A DNA stretch of 40,248 bases from Bacteroidaceae bacterium (GCA_017469685.1 JAFUFW010000040.1:1-40248); one strand, 5' to 3'. Positions 22,269 to 31,445 are shown, numbered from the stretch's first letter. Notes: generated by a model from the sequence alone, not told the origin. Numbers and translations: made by a program.

Positions 22269-22799
22269 TTATATTTTTATGAGCGTTGTGATGTCTACGT
22301 CTTCGGGGAAAACTGCCCGTCCGTTTAGTCCTTCTATTGTCAGTTCTATAATAAAGTTGATAAATGTTTGCTTTGGGTTGAATTGTTTGACGAGTTTGTA
22401 AGCGGCAAGCATTGAGCCGCCTGTTGCGAGCAGATCGTCGTGGATCAGCACCACATCCTTCTCTGTTATCGCGTCTGTGTGGATCTCAATGGTGTCCTTG
22501 CCGTACTCTTTCATGTATGTTTCCTGCCGAGTCTCTGCTGGAAGTTTTCCCGGCTTGCGGCACATCACGAAACCTGCGCCCAGTTTGTAGGCCAATGCCG
22601 CCCCTACGACGAAGCCGCGGCTCTCTATGCCTACGACCTTCGTAATGCCTTTGTCCTTGTAGAGGTCGTAGAGCTCGTTGACCATTATTTTAAGGCAGCG
22701 CGGGTTCTTGTAGAGTGTGCTGACATCTTTGAACTGTATTCCTGGGATCGGGAAGTCAGGAACGTTGCGGAGGTGTTTGAGGAGGATCTCGTTATTCAT
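22269..22799 (-). CDS. apt: adenine phosphoribosyltransferase
   Basis: 176 residues, normal family length. Converts adenine plus PRPP to AMP (purine salvage). The PRPP-binding loop is VLIHDDLLATGGS (117-129), with the substrate-pocket segment IESRGFVVGAALA (58-70). The stop codon abuts the uvrC start with no gap. ATG 22797-22799 follows a 104-base gap after mnmG that contains a parS site, so apt may also have its own promoter there. Confidence 0.96.
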   Translation of the reverse strand: MNNEILLKHLRNVPDFPIPGIQFKDVSTLYKNPRCLKIMVNELYDLYKDKGITKVVGIESRGFVVGAALAYKLGAGFVMCRKPGKLPAETRQETYMKEYGKDTIEIHTDAITEKDVVLIHDDLLATGGSMLAAYKLVKQFNPKQTFINFIIELTIEGLNGRAVFPEDVDITTLIKI

Positions 22800-22844
22800 C
22801 TTGTTGTTGTGAGCAGGGCTCTTTGTTTATGTTGTTAGAGGTAA

Positions 22845-22860
22845 TGTTTCACGTGGAACA
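22845..22860. other. parS centromere site (ParB binding)
   Basis: TGTTTCACGTGGAACA, read on the other strand as TGTTCCACGTGAAACA, is identical to the well-known 16-base Bacillus subtilis parS sequence. It is intergenic, between apt and mnmG. parS sites cluster near the chromosomal origin, so this region may be origin-proximal. ParA and ParB genes are not in this window. Confidence 0.85.
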
Positions 22861-22903
22861 TCGAGGCGGGGCGTCATTGGATTATGACGGAAGATGGGTG
22901 TCA

Positions 22904-24913
22904 TTAGCGGCCAAGGAGGACGAGGAGCACGTTCACGTCGGAGGGCGATACTCCTGGTATGCGAGAGGCCTGCGCCAAGGACTCGGGGTCGTGGGCGGTG
23001 AGTTTCTGGCGCCCTTCTGTAGAGATTGATTGGAGCGAGTTGTAGTTGAAGCGGCCGCGAATGCGGATGTTCTCAAGGCGGTGCATCTTCTCAGCCTGCT
23101 CCACTTCGCGGGCTATGTAGCCGCTATACTTGATGCTGATCTCAGCTTCCTCAAGGATTTCTGAGCGTCGGTCGTCAATAGAATCGGTGAGAGCTCTAAG
23201 CTGGGGTAGGGCGGATGATAGGTTCTCAATCGTCACCTGAGGACGGCCAAGGAGCTCCATGAGCTTGCATCCTCGGGTGAGAGGTGCTGTGCCAAGCTTT
23301 TCGAGGATGGCGTTGACGTCGCTCATCTTGACGGAGTAGTCGTCGGCGAAGCGGATTATCCGCTCTATCTCCTCTTTCTTCTTGAGGTAATGGTTGAGGC
23401 GCTCTGTGGTGGCGAGCCCCATGCTGTGACCTATTTCGGTGAGGCGTGCGTCGGCATTGTCCTGGCGCAGCAGGATGCGATATTCTGCGCGCGAGGTGAA
23501 CATCCGGTAGGGTTCGTCCACTCCCTTGCAAACAAGGTCGTCGATGAGCACGCCTATGTAGGCTTGGTCGCGCTGTAGCACGAGCGGATCCTGACCTGTG
23601 CAGTGGCGGGCAGCGTTGATGCCAGCTATAAGCCCCTGTCCGGCAGCTTCTTCATAGCCCGTAGTGCCGTTGACCTGTCCAGCGAGGAAGAGGCCGCTGA
23701 TGACTCTCGACTCTAACGAATGATGCAGTTGGGTGGGGGCAAAGAAGTCATATTCAATGGCATAGCCCGGGCGGTATATCTCCAGATTGCGGAAGGCCGG
23801 GATGAGCTTCAAGGCTTCAATTTGCACGTCGATGGGCAAAGATGATGAGAAACCGTTGAGGTAGTATTCGTTGGTGTTCGTGCCTTCGGGCTCGAGGAAG
23901 AGCTGATGCTGATCCTTGTCGGGGAAGGTGACAAGCTTGGTCTCTATTGAAGGACAGTAGCGTGGGCCTATGCTCTGAATCTGTCCATTATAGAGAGGAG
24001 AGTCGGGGAGACCTGCGCGTAGGCGTTCGTGAACAGCTTCGTTGGTGTAGGTAATCCAGCAGGGTAGGGAGGAAAGTTGTGATTGAGGCTGCTTTGTCGA
24101 AAACCCCGAACACCCGCCAGATTCTTGTTTCTCTGTCTGTGGGGCGGGGAGAGGGCTATATGAGAACTTTCGTCCTTCTGTGTCGCCGGGTTGCTCGGTC
24201 ATCATGGAAAAGTCGACCGAGCGGGCATCGATGCGGACGGGTGTGCCTGTCTTCATTCTTGCGACGCGGACACCATGGGCGGCTATGCTCTCAGCGAGTT
24301 CCAAGGCGGGCGGTTCGGCACAGCGGCCTCCTGGAAGCTTTACGCGGCCTATGTGCATGAGGCCGTTGAGGAAAGTGCCGGCGGTGAGGATGATGCTCTT
24401 GGCATGGAAGGTCATGCCGAGGTATGTCTCTACGCCTACGGCAATGGGAGCTCCCTCCTTGTCTCCGCGAGCTGATGATATTGCATCCTCGGAATGGGAA
24501 GTTCCCCCTCGTGGGGATTCAGAGGTGGCTGTTATGAGGCGGCGCACCTGGTCCTGCCAGATATGCAGATTAGGCGTGTTCTCCAGCACTTCGCGCCAAG
24601 CCCAGATGAACTTGCCGCGATCGCACTGTGCACGGGGGCTCCACATGGCCGGACCTTTTGAGCGGTTGAGCATACGGAATTGAATGGTTGTAGCGTCTGT
24701 GACGCGTCCCATCATCCCTCCGAGTGCGTCTATCTCCCTGACAATCTGTCCTTTGGCTATGCCTCCCACGGCAGGGTTGCAGGACATCTGAGCTATTTTG
24801 TTCATGTCCATAGTAATCAAGAGCGTGTTGGCCCCGAGGCATGCTGCGGCGTGAGCGGCCTCGCACCCTGCATGGCCTGCACCAATTACTATGACATCGT
24901 AGTTGCGTTCCAA
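22904..24913 (-). CDS. mnmG: tRNA uridine-5-carboxymethylaminomethyl(34) synthesis enzyme MnmG
   Basis: 669 residues; typical MnmG is about 620-630. With MnmE it makes cmnm5U at the tRNA wobble position using FAD, NADH and methylene-tetrahydrofolate. FAD-binding GAGHAGCEAA is at 11-20, with SCNPAVGGIAKG at 44-55 and GTTGYEEAAGQG further on. Extra segments at about 129-157 and 253-278 account for the additional length. Both have repeat-like, GC-skewed DNA and keep the frame. The start is a TTG (24911-24913), fixed by the short spacing to the FAD motif. The gene follows the flippase gene by 21 bases. Confidence 0.93.
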   Translation of the reverse strand: MERNYDVIVIGAGHAGCEAAHAAACLGANTLLITMDMNKIAQMSCNPAVGGIAKGQIVREIDALGGMMGRVTDATTIQFRMLNRSKGPAMWSPRAQCDRGKFIWAWREVLENTPNLHIWQDQVRRLITATSESPRGGTSHSEDAISSARGDKEGAPIAVGVETYLGMTFHAKSIILTAGTFLNGLMHIGRVKLPGGRCAEPPALELAESIAAHGVRVARMKTGTPVRIDARSVDFSMMTEQPGDTEGRKFSYSPLPAPQTEKQESGGCSGFSTKQPQSQLSSLPCWITYTNEAVHERLRAGLPDSPLYNGQIQSIGPRYCPSIETKLVTFPDKDQHQLFLEPEGTNTNEYYLNGFSSSLPIDVQIEALKLIPAFRNLEIYRPGYAIEYDFFAPTQLHHSLESRVISGLFLAGQVNGTTGYEEAAGQGLIAGINAARHCTGQDPLVLQRDQAYIGVLIDDLVCKGVDEPYRMFTSRAEYRILLRQDNADARLTEIGHSMGLATTERLNHYLKKKEEIERIIRFADDYSVKMSDVNAILEKLGTAPLTRGCKLMELLGRPQVTIENLSSALPQLRALTDSIDDRRSEILEEAEISIKYSGYIAREVEQAEKMHRLENIRIRGRFNYNSLQSISTEGRQKLTAHDPESLAQASRIPGVSPSDVNVLLVLLGR

Positions 24914-24934
24914 TTAGAAATGATTATTAAGCGT

Positions 24935-26380
24935 TTATCTAAAGTACTTGCCTATGATGGGCAAACTCTTCAGAGGAAGGTCTTTTTTAATAATATATGT
25001 GACGAAGAAAATGATTAGAATGGTGTTTATGACGATTTGTGCCCAGACGGGTAGCGTTTCCGGCAGAGCTTTCATCGCAAAGAATAGGAGTGCTGTAAGC
25101 GCCACATAGATGGCAATTTCACCCATAGGATAGTTGATAGGGTTCTTCCTCTGTCCGACGAAATAGCTGAGGAGCATTGCTGTGCCGTAGCCGGCTACGC
25201 CACCCCATGCGCAGGCCCAGTAGCTGAACTGAGGAATGAAGATGAAGTTCACGGCCAGGAGCACTGCGCAGCCTGCGAGCGAGAACCATGCGCCGTAGAT
25301 TGTCTTGTCGATGAGCTTATACCAGAACGAGAGGTTGAAGTAAACGCCCATCATTATCTCTGCCGCCATGACGATGGGCACCACGCCGAGGCCCTCGCGG
25401 TAGTCGGGGCCAATGATATACTTAAGTACAGGCATATAGCCTATGACGCATAGGAAGGCCAGCAACGTGAATATAAGGAAATATTTCATTGCTGCGGCGT
25501 AGTATTCGTTCTTGTCGGCATCCTTGGCCTTGGCAAAAACTATGGGCTCGTAGGCGTAGCGGAAGGCTTGAGTGATCATGGCCATTATCATGGCAATCTT
25601 CACGCAGCCACCGTAGACGCCGAGCTCGACGTTTGCCTGCTCTGCGTCGGGGTACACGAGTGGGAACACGATTTTATCGGCTACTTGGTTCAGGATTCCA
25701 GCTATGCCAAGCACAAGTATAGGCCAGGAGTAGGAAAGCATACGGTGGAGCAGGGCTTTGTCGAAGCTCCAATGAATCTTTATGAGCTCTGGGATGAAGA
25801 GCAGCGAGATGAAACCTGTGCAGAGCAGATTGATGAAAAAGACGTAGAACACCGACGTCTTGCCCAGCACAGCGAAGTAGATGAGGTTGAGCGATATGTT
25901 GAGAACGATGAACAGCAGCTTGAGCGCGGCGAAACGAATTGGGCGCCGTTGGAAACGCAGGAAGCTGAAGGGCAGTGCCTGCAGGGCGTCCATGGCCACC
26001 ACGGCAGCCATCATCAGTAGATATTCGGGGTGAGAGGCATAGCCAAGGCTGCCTGCGATGGGCGTAATAAAGCCAAAGACGAGCACCAGAAACAGCGCTG
26101 TGAGGCTTCCCACAAGGGTGAAGGCGGTGGAGAACACGGTGTCGGGACGCTCGTGCTCGTCGTTGGCGAAGCGGAAGAGGGTCGTCTCCATGCCGAAAGT
26201 CAGTAGCACGAGGATGAGCGCTGTGTAGGCGTAGATGTTTGTACTCACGCCGTAGTCGCCCGACTCCTTCGGCATGTAGTGTGTGTAGAGCGGCACAAGC
26301 AGATAGTTGAGGAAGCGTCCTACTATGCTGCTCAAGCCGTAGATCACGGTATCTTTTACGAGAGAGTTAAGTTTCGCCAT
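24935..26380 (-). CDS. polysaccharide/lipid-linked oligosaccharide flippase (MOP superfamily, Wzx-like)
   Basis: 481 residues with 12-14 predicted membrane helices throughout. The N-terminal helix (LVKDTVIYGLSSIVGRFLNY) followed by PLYTHYMPKESGDYGVSTN is typical of the oligosaccharide flippase branch of the MOP superfamily (Wzx/RfbX/MurJ relatives). It likely moves a lipid-linked sugar across the inner membrane for surface glycans or lipoprotein glycosylation. No glycosyltransferases are adjacent, so a general housekeeping role fits better than a capsule-locus one. It is first in the run leading to deoC; the palindromic array copy 2 lies just upstream. Confidence 0.88.
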   Translation of the reverse strand: MAKLNSLVKDTVIYGLSSIVGRFLNYLLVPLYTHYMPKESGDYGVSTNIYAYTALILVLLTFGMETTLFRFANDEHERPDTVFSTAFTLVGSLTALFLVLVFGFITPIAGSLGYASHPEYLLMMAAVVAMDALQALPFSFLRFQRRPIRFAALKLLFIVLNISLNLIYFAVLGKTSVFYVFFINLLCTGFISLLFIPELIKIHWSFDKALLHRMLSYSWPILVLGIAGILNQVADKIVFPLVYPDAEQANVELGVYGGCVKIAMIMAMITQAFRYAYEPIVFAKAKDADKNEYYAAAMKYFLIFTLLAFLCVIGYMPVLKYIIGPDYREGLGVVPIVMAAEIMMGVYFNLSFWYKLIDKTIYGAWFSLAGCAVLLAVNFIFIPQFSYWACAWGGVAGYGTAMLLSYFVGQRKNPINYPMGEIAIYVALTALLFFAMKALPETLPVWAQIVINTILIIFFVTYIIKKDLPLKSLPIIGKYFR

Positions 26381-26415
26381 ACGAGTTTTGCGGCTTTTGC
26401 GGTCGTGCGGGAACG

Positions 26416-26517
26416 AGGCCTCAGGCCTTCGGGTCAGAACCCTTAAGCCTTTCGGCCGAAACCCTTAAGGGTTATTGGCAAAACCCTTAAGGGTTTTTGC
26501 TTGAACCCTTGGGCTTA
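26416..26517. repeat. palindromic tandem array, copy 2 (14-bp palindromes every 22 bp)
   Basis: Units begin at 26416, 26438, 26460, 26482 and 26504, again exactly 22 bases apart. Units at 26460 and 26482 are the perfect palindrome AACCCTTAAGGGTT; the others are variants such as AACCCTTAAGCCTT. It lies between glmM and the flippase gene and has the same unit, period and number of repeats as copy 1 at 2603-2704. Confidence 0.85.
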
Positions 26518-26577
26518 TTTTTTCCGCAGGCCAGCGGTGTCTTTAAAGATGGTCGACAGTTTGCTGTTATTTCGCGA

Positions 26578-26611
26578 GAAGCCTGCACGTGCCAGCGCGC
26601 GTGCAGGCTTC
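26578..26611. terminator. hairpin after glmM
   Basis: Perfect 12-base arms (26578-26589 and 26600-26611, GAAGCCTGCACG and its complement) around a 10-base loop, 22 bases past the glmM stop. The T-run is on the plus strand, so for glmM it may be an mRNA-stabilising end rather than a classic terminator. Confidence 0.65.
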
Positions 26612-26632
26612 TTCTTTTTGTGGCTTCTTGGG

Positions 26633-28021
26633 TTATTTAGTCATCGAGTAGACCACGTCCATGATGTCCTTGCCCAGTTGGTCAGCAGCCTCCATGGTGG
26701 CGGCCTCCGAGTAGACGCGTATGATGGGCTCGGTGTTCGACTTGCGCAGGTGTACCCACTTGTCGGGGAAGTCTATTTTCACGCCGTCGATGTCGTTGAC
26801 CTCTTCGTTCTTATAGAGTTCCTTTACCTTTGCCAGGATGGCGTCGACGTCGGTGTCCGGGGTGAGGTCTATGCGGTTCTTGGCGATGCAGTAGGGGGGA
26901 TAGGTTGCGCGCAGCTCGCTGGTCTTCAGTCCGCGCTTGGCCAGATAGGTGAGAATGAGTGCTATGCCAACAAGTGCGTCGCGCCCATAGTGTGCGGCAG
27001 GATAGATAACGCCGCCGTTGCCTTCGCCTCCGATGACGGCGTTTGTGGCCTTCATCTTAGTGACTACGTTCACCTCGCCCACGGCTGAAGCGTTGTAGTC
27101 GCAGCCGTATTTGCGCGTCACGTCGCGCAGTGCGCGCGTCGACGACAGGTTCGAGACGGTGTTGCCCGGTGTGTGCTGCAGGATATAGTCGGCCACGGTG
27201 ACGAGTGTGTACTCCTCGCCGTACATGGTGCCGTCTTCGCAGAAGAGCGCCAGGCGGTCCACGTCGGGGTCTACGACGAAGGCGATGTCGTGCTCACCCT
27301 TTTGCATGAGAGCCTTGATGTCGCCGAGGTTCTTCTCCAAGGGCTCGGGGTTGTGCTGGAAGTCGCCCGTGGGTTCGCCGTAGAGGCAGGTCACGGTCTC
27401 CACTCCGAGCTGCTCGAGCAGCTTGGGCAGGATGATTCCGCCGACGGAGTTCACAGTGTCGAGAGCCACTTTGAACTTGCGTGCGCGGATAGCGTCCACG
27501 TCGACGAGCTCGAGCGCCTTGACGAGGTCGATGTGGCGCTGGTCGTAAGTGTCGTCCTCGCGATAGTGTCCGAGGTGGTCCACGTCGGCATATTCGAAGT
27601 CCTCGGCAGCCGCTATGCGCAGCACCTCTGCGCCCTCCTGGGCATTGAGGAATTCGCCGTCGCTGTTCAGCAGCTTCAGTGCGTTCCACTGGCGCGGGTT
27701 GTGGCTGGCGGTGAGTATGATGCCTCCGCAGGCCTTCTCCATCGTCACTGCGATTTCAGTCGTAGGCGTGGTGGCCAGGCCTATGTTGACCACGTCGAAG
27801 CCCATGCCCATGAGCGTTCCGCAGACCACGTTCTTCACCATCTCGCCCGAGATGCGTGCGTCGCGTCCCACGACGATTTTGTTAGTGCCCACGGTCTCCG
27901 TCTTGCGAATGAGCGTAGCGTAGGCCGAGACGAACTTCACGATATCCAGCGGGTTGAGCGTGTCGCCGGCGCGGCCTCCTATGGTGCCGCGTATGCCGGA
28001 AATAGATTTGATGAGAGTCAT
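26633..28021 (-). CDS. glmM: phosphoglucosamine mutase
   Basis: 462 residues. Alpha-D-phosphohexomutase family; interconverts glucosamine 6- and 1-phosphate on the way to UDP-GlcNAc. Four-domain layout with the active phosphoserine Ser106 in LTASHNPRQWNALK (103-116), the Mg-binding loop DPDVDRLALF and the C-terminal phosphate-binding segment RKSNTEPIIRVYSEA. The TASHNP-QWNALK form is typical of the GlmM branch in Bacteroidota. Transcribed towards the flippase gene but separated from it by the hairpin and the palindromic array. Confidence 0.92.
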   Translation of the reverse strand: MTLIKSISGIRGTIGGRAGDTLNPLDIVKFVSAYATLIRKTETVGTNKIVVGRDARISGEMVKNVVCGTLMGMGFDVVNIGLATTPTTEIAVTMEKACGGIILTASHNPRQWNALKLLNSDGEFLNAQEGAEVLRIAAAEDFEYADVDHLGHYREDDTYDQRHIDLVKALELVDVDAIRARKFKVALDTVNSVGGIILPKLLEQLGVETVTCLYGEPTGDFQHNPEPLEKNLGDIKALMQKGEHDIAFVVDPDVDRLALFCEDGTMYGEEYTLVTVADYILQHTPGNTVSNLSSTRALRDVTRKYGCDYNASAVGEVNVVTKMKATNAVIGGEGNGGVIYPAAHYGRDALVGIALILTYLAKRGLKTSELRATYPPYCIAKNRIDLTPDTDVDAILAKVKELYKNEEVNDIDGVKIDFPDKWVHLRKSNTEPIIRVYSEAATMEAADQLGKDIMDVVYSMTK

Positions 28022-28221
28022 AGTGGTTAGTTTTTGTTTATGAGTTTATGTCGGTGAATTGTTTTGTCTGGTTTGTCAGAGCCTATGCTGAGTCCTGATT
28101 TCGGCCACAAAAATAGTCATTTAGCTTCGTATTCCCGCATCTTCGGGCACTTTTTTTGTGCTAAAAACATCTTTTACGAAATTAATTTGTGAAAAATGAG
28201 CTTACGTAAGCCGCTTTATCT

Positions 28222-28229
28222 TATCTTTG
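28222..28229 (+). promoter_or_regulatory. -7 box of the MG2 protein gene
   Basis: TATCTTTG on the plus strand. With a start point near 28236, the ATG at 28268 is the best initiation site, and the in-frame ATG at 28196 is upstream of the transcript. Confidence 0.6.
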
Positions 28230-28267
28230 TACCCATGAAAGCTTCTGTACTTCACGTCGTTCGCAAC

Positions 28268-31147
28268 ATGCGAGCGCAGATTTTCTATATGCTCCTGCTG
28301 CTGTCAGCCATGCCGGCAGCAGCACAGACGCCAGCCTCGCCGCCCACTACCGTTGCCGGCTGGGCTGACCGCCTCGCGCGCTTCGGCTCGGGCATCCCGC
28401 AGGAGAAAGTGTTCGTGCACATGGACAACACCTGCTACTTCCTGGGCGACACCATCTGGTTTGCAGCCTACACCCGCCGCACCGACCGCCATGCACCGTC
28501 AAACGTCAGCGGAGTGCTCTACGTGGAACTGCTCAATCAGGACGGTTACCTCGTAGAGCGTCAGCTCGTTGAGATGCATGAAGGCCGCGCCCACGGAGCT
28601 TTTGCCCTGCCCGACACCCTCTACGGCGGCTTCTACGAGCTGCGGGCTTACACCCGCTGGCAGCTCAACTGGGGCATCACCGAGAAGGAGCATACGCCCT
28701 ACGCCGAGCAGTGGTTCTACTCCGAGGCTATGGCGAAGGACTTTTATCGCGACTATGAGAAGCTCTACAGCCGCGTCTTTCCCGTCTACGACAAGCCTGA
28801 GCGCCCCGGCGAGTTCTTCCACGACATGACGTCGCGCCCCCTGCGCCGCTATTTCAGCAGCGGAGCTGAGGAACCGCAGCCGCGGCTCTCGCTCTTTCCC
28901 GAAGGCGGAAACCTCGTTGGTGGCACGCCCTGCCGCATGGCTTTTGAGGCCGCTACGGAGACTGGCGAAGCGCTCGAAGGGCGCGTAAGCCTCGCCAACA
29001 GCAGTGGCAACGTGGTTGCCGAGGCGGCCACCGTCAGTCGCGGACGCGGACTTCTGAGCTTTACCCCTCAGGCCGGCGAGAGATATACAGCCACTTTCAC
29101 TGCCGCCGAAGGGCGCAGTGCCAGCCAGAAGACCGAGCGAGTTGAGGCCGACGGCGTTGCGCTGACCGTCGCCCGTCAGGCCGACGACTATACCTTTGAG
29201 ATTGCAGCCCAAGGCGCAGCAGCCGGGCGGGAGCTCGGACTCACCGTCATGCACGAGGGTGTGGTCGTTCAGAGCCAAGTGATAGCACCTGCTTCTACGC
29301 CCTCGAGGATAAAGTTTGAGGCCGCAAAAAGCAGTGGGAGTCAGGCGGAAACCACGGCAGGTCTGCACCAAGTGACGATCTTCGACGCCGACGGCCGTGT
29401 CTGGGCCGACCGCCTCTTCTTTGTAATGCCAGCTGAAATGTCTGCTTCGGCCCTCGTCGTAGGAGGATTGAAGGACGAATACGAGCCTTTCGAGCAGGTC
29501 AGCCTCGACGTTGCCACTGCCGCCCCGGCCTCTGCATCCGACGCCTCTGCCACTGCGCTCTCCATCGCTGTTCGCGATGCGGGCTCGAGCGACTACACTT
29601 TCGACACGTCGAACATCCTCACCGAGATGCTCCTGTCGTCTGAGATACGCGGCTACGTGCCTGACCCCGCCTATTTCTTCGAGGCCGATGATGACGAACA
29701 TCGTGTTGCCCTCGACCTGCTGATGCTCACGCAGGGTTGGCGCCGCTTTGCCTGGCACGCTATGGCTACGCCCGGCGCCTTCGAACTCTCGCAGCCCGCC
29801 GAGACCCGCACTCAGATTCTCCGAGGCGAGGTGCTCAACTATACAACCCGCACCCCGCAGGACGACGTGAGAGGCTTAGGCGAGGTGCCCCTGCCTTATA
29901 ATCTGGAAGAACGCATCGCCCGTCTGCACCCCGGCGAGGAGCGCGACTTCCTGGACAGCCTCCGAGACAGCGGCGAAATCTCCACCGAGGATGAATACGA
30001 GAACCTCGGTCAGGGCGAAATCTTCCAGACCATCGTGGCCGAGATCTATGCCAAGGAACGCCATTTCCCCTCGGGCAGCTACCAGATGAACGCTCCCATC
30101 GCCACCAGCCGCTTCTTCCAGAAGGAGGCGTCGCTGGGCAACGAGGTGCGCGTCCACGCCGAGTTCACGCAGCCCGGCAGCGAATCCGTCATCGGTGATA
30201 TGGATACTCGCAATGGAATGTTCAATATTCCGGCTCCGCGCTTCAACGGGTACTGCGTTTTCTTCCTTGCTGCCAGCGACACCACAAAGTGGCAGTCGGC
30301 CCGCCACACGTGGATAGACATGGACGAGACAAAGAACCCTGAGTTCTATCTGCGCATAGCCTGGCCCTACCCACGCTTCACAAAAGCCTACAACCACTAC
30401 CAGACCTCATACCGCGAAGCGCCTTCTGACTCTCCGCAGGCCGCACAGACTTCGCTCTTCAACCCAAAGACTTTCGAGACGCAGATGAGCGGTTTGACCG
30501 TCAGGGCCCGTCGTGGCGGCCTGCGACGCTTCGACCCCTCGGCACCAGCCCTCGTCGTCGATGCCTACGAAGCGTTCAACGAGGTCTGCGACGCTGGCTT
30601 CGCAGCTGGATTCTACGGCGGTCGCACATCATTCATTAATAGTATAGCACGCGCGTACGTAGGCGATATGAACACGTCTCACGCCTATCTGCTCGAACCG
30701 CGCTACGATGGCACCAACATTTCGCGGCAGCGTTCGGCTCAGGCCATGAACCGCTTCAACATGCTGGCCAACCTCGACAGCGTGCGCATCTACACTGATT
30801 TCAACCCGCGCTACGGCGCCGACCCACGCGCCACAGAGGATAATGTAGACCGCGTGAGCGTGGACCTGCGCCAGCTGCCCGATGATGGCAGCCGCGTCAC
30901 CTACCGCGACCGCCGCTACATCCTCCAAGGCTTCTCTGAGGCTGAGGAGTTCTACAACCCCGACTACAGCCGCCACGCACTCCCAGAAGGGCAGGCCGAC
31001 TACCGCCGCACCATATATTGGAACCCCGAGCTGCAGCTCGATGCCCAGGGACGTGCGCGCATCAGCTTCTACACAGGCAGCCGTCCGGCAACGCTCGCCG
31101 TGAGCGCCAACGGACAGACGGCAGGCGGAAAACTCCTTACTAACTGA
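28268..31147 (+). CDS. large secreted protein with macroglobulin-like MG2 domain
   Basis: 959 residues from ATG 28268 (28235 also possible). Signal peptide QIFYMLLLLSAMPAAAQ. After it comes an MG2-like beta-sandwich: IPQEKVFVHMDNTCYFLGDT, TIWFAAYTRR, then GGFYELRAYTRW. The middle holds further beta domains (LSLFPEGGNLVGGTPCRMAF) and a segment LMLTQGWRRFAW. The C-terminus (YWNPELQLDAQGRARISFYT) matches the closing beta domain of Bacteroidota MG2/TonB-plug-like proteins. These are thought to be envelope proteins, perhaps acting with TonB receptors; function unproven. A monocistronic gene bounded by a promoter and an inverted-repeat element. Confidence 0.85.
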   Translation: MRAQIFYMLLLLSAMPAAAQTPASPPTTVAGWADRLARFGSGIPQEKVFVHMDNTCYFLGDTIWFAAYTRRTDRHAPSNVSGVLYVELLNQDGYLVERQLVEMHEGRAHGAFALPDTLYGGFYELRAYTRWQLNWGITEKEHTPYAEQWFYSEAMAKDFYRDYEKLYSRVFPVYDKPERPGEFFHDMTSRPLRRYFSSGAEEPQPRLSLFPEGGNLVGGTPCRMAFEAATETGEALEGRVSLANSSGNVVAEAATVSRGRGLLSFTPQAGERYTATFTAAEGRSASQKTERVEADGVALTVARQADDYTFEIAAQGAAAGRELGLTVMHEGVVVQSQVIAPASTPSRIKFEAAKSSGSQAETTAGLHQVTIFDADGRVWADRLFFVMPAEMSASALVVGGLKDEYEPFEQVSLDVATAAPASASDASATALSIAVRDAGSSDYTFDTSNILTEMLLSSEIRGYVPDPAYFFEADDDEHRVALDLLMLTQGWRRFAWHAMATPGAFELSQPAETRTQILRGEVLNYTTRTPQDDVRGLGEVPLPYNLEERIARLHPGEERDFLDSLRDSGEISTEDEYENLGQGEIFQTIVAEIYAKERHFPSGSYQMNAPIATSRFFQKEASLGNEVRVHAEFTQPGSESVIGDMDTRNGMFNIPAPRFNGYCVFFLAASDTTKWQSARHTWIDMDETKNPEFYLRIAWPYPRFTKAYNHYQTSYREAPSDSPQAAQTSLFNPKTFETQMSGLTVRARRGGLRRFDPSAPALVVDAYEAFNEVCDAGFAAGFYGGRTSFINSIARAYVGDMNTSHAYLLEPRYDGTNISRQRSAQAMNRFNMLANLDSVRIYTDFNPRYGADPRATEDNVDRVSVDLRQLPDDGSRVTYRDRRYILQGFSEAEEFYNPDYSRHALPEGQADYRRTIYWNPELQLDAQGRARISFYTGSRPATLAVSANGQTAGGKLLTN

Positions 31148-31180
31148 GGACCCACCCCCGACCATCGCAAGTTTATTGCA

Positions 31181-31400
31181 CCACAGATTACACAGATTAT
31201 ACAGATTATTTGTCCTATGGTTATGAAAAATCTGTCTTATATTTCACAGATTTCTGAGCAGCACGCTACGCGAGTGCTGAATGTATGTCGTCGTCACTTC
31301 ACCCGAAAGAGGCGAAGCCTTTCGCTCTAAAATCTGTGAAATACAGATATAATCTGATAATCAAAGGCAATGAAATATGATTAATCTGTGTAATCTGTGG
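31181..31400. repeat. 220-bp inverted-repeat (MITE-like) element
   Basis: Perfect 19-base terminal inverted repeats (CCACAGATTACACAGATTA at 31181-31199, complement at 31382-31400) plus an inner inverted pair (ATTTCACAGATTT and AAATCTGTGAAAT). Multiple AATCTGTG/CACAGATT copies occur throughout. No coding capacity. It fills the whole gap between the MG2 gene and the kinase gene; the transcript would fold into a long hairpin. Confidence 0.75.
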
Positions 31401-31445
31401 TAAAAAAGTATATGCTAAATTAGAATAATAACTAATCCTTCTATT

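Noticed and set aside
26585-26590. Third CACGTG centre as a possible parS site
   Set aside because: Its flanks (CTG and CCA) do not match GTTYCACGTGRAAC, and it is part of the hairpin stem after glmM.
28499-29758. 419-codon open frame on the minus strand
   Set aside because: It is antisense to the MG2 protein gene and arises from its GC-rich codon pattern; it contains no recognisable domain.
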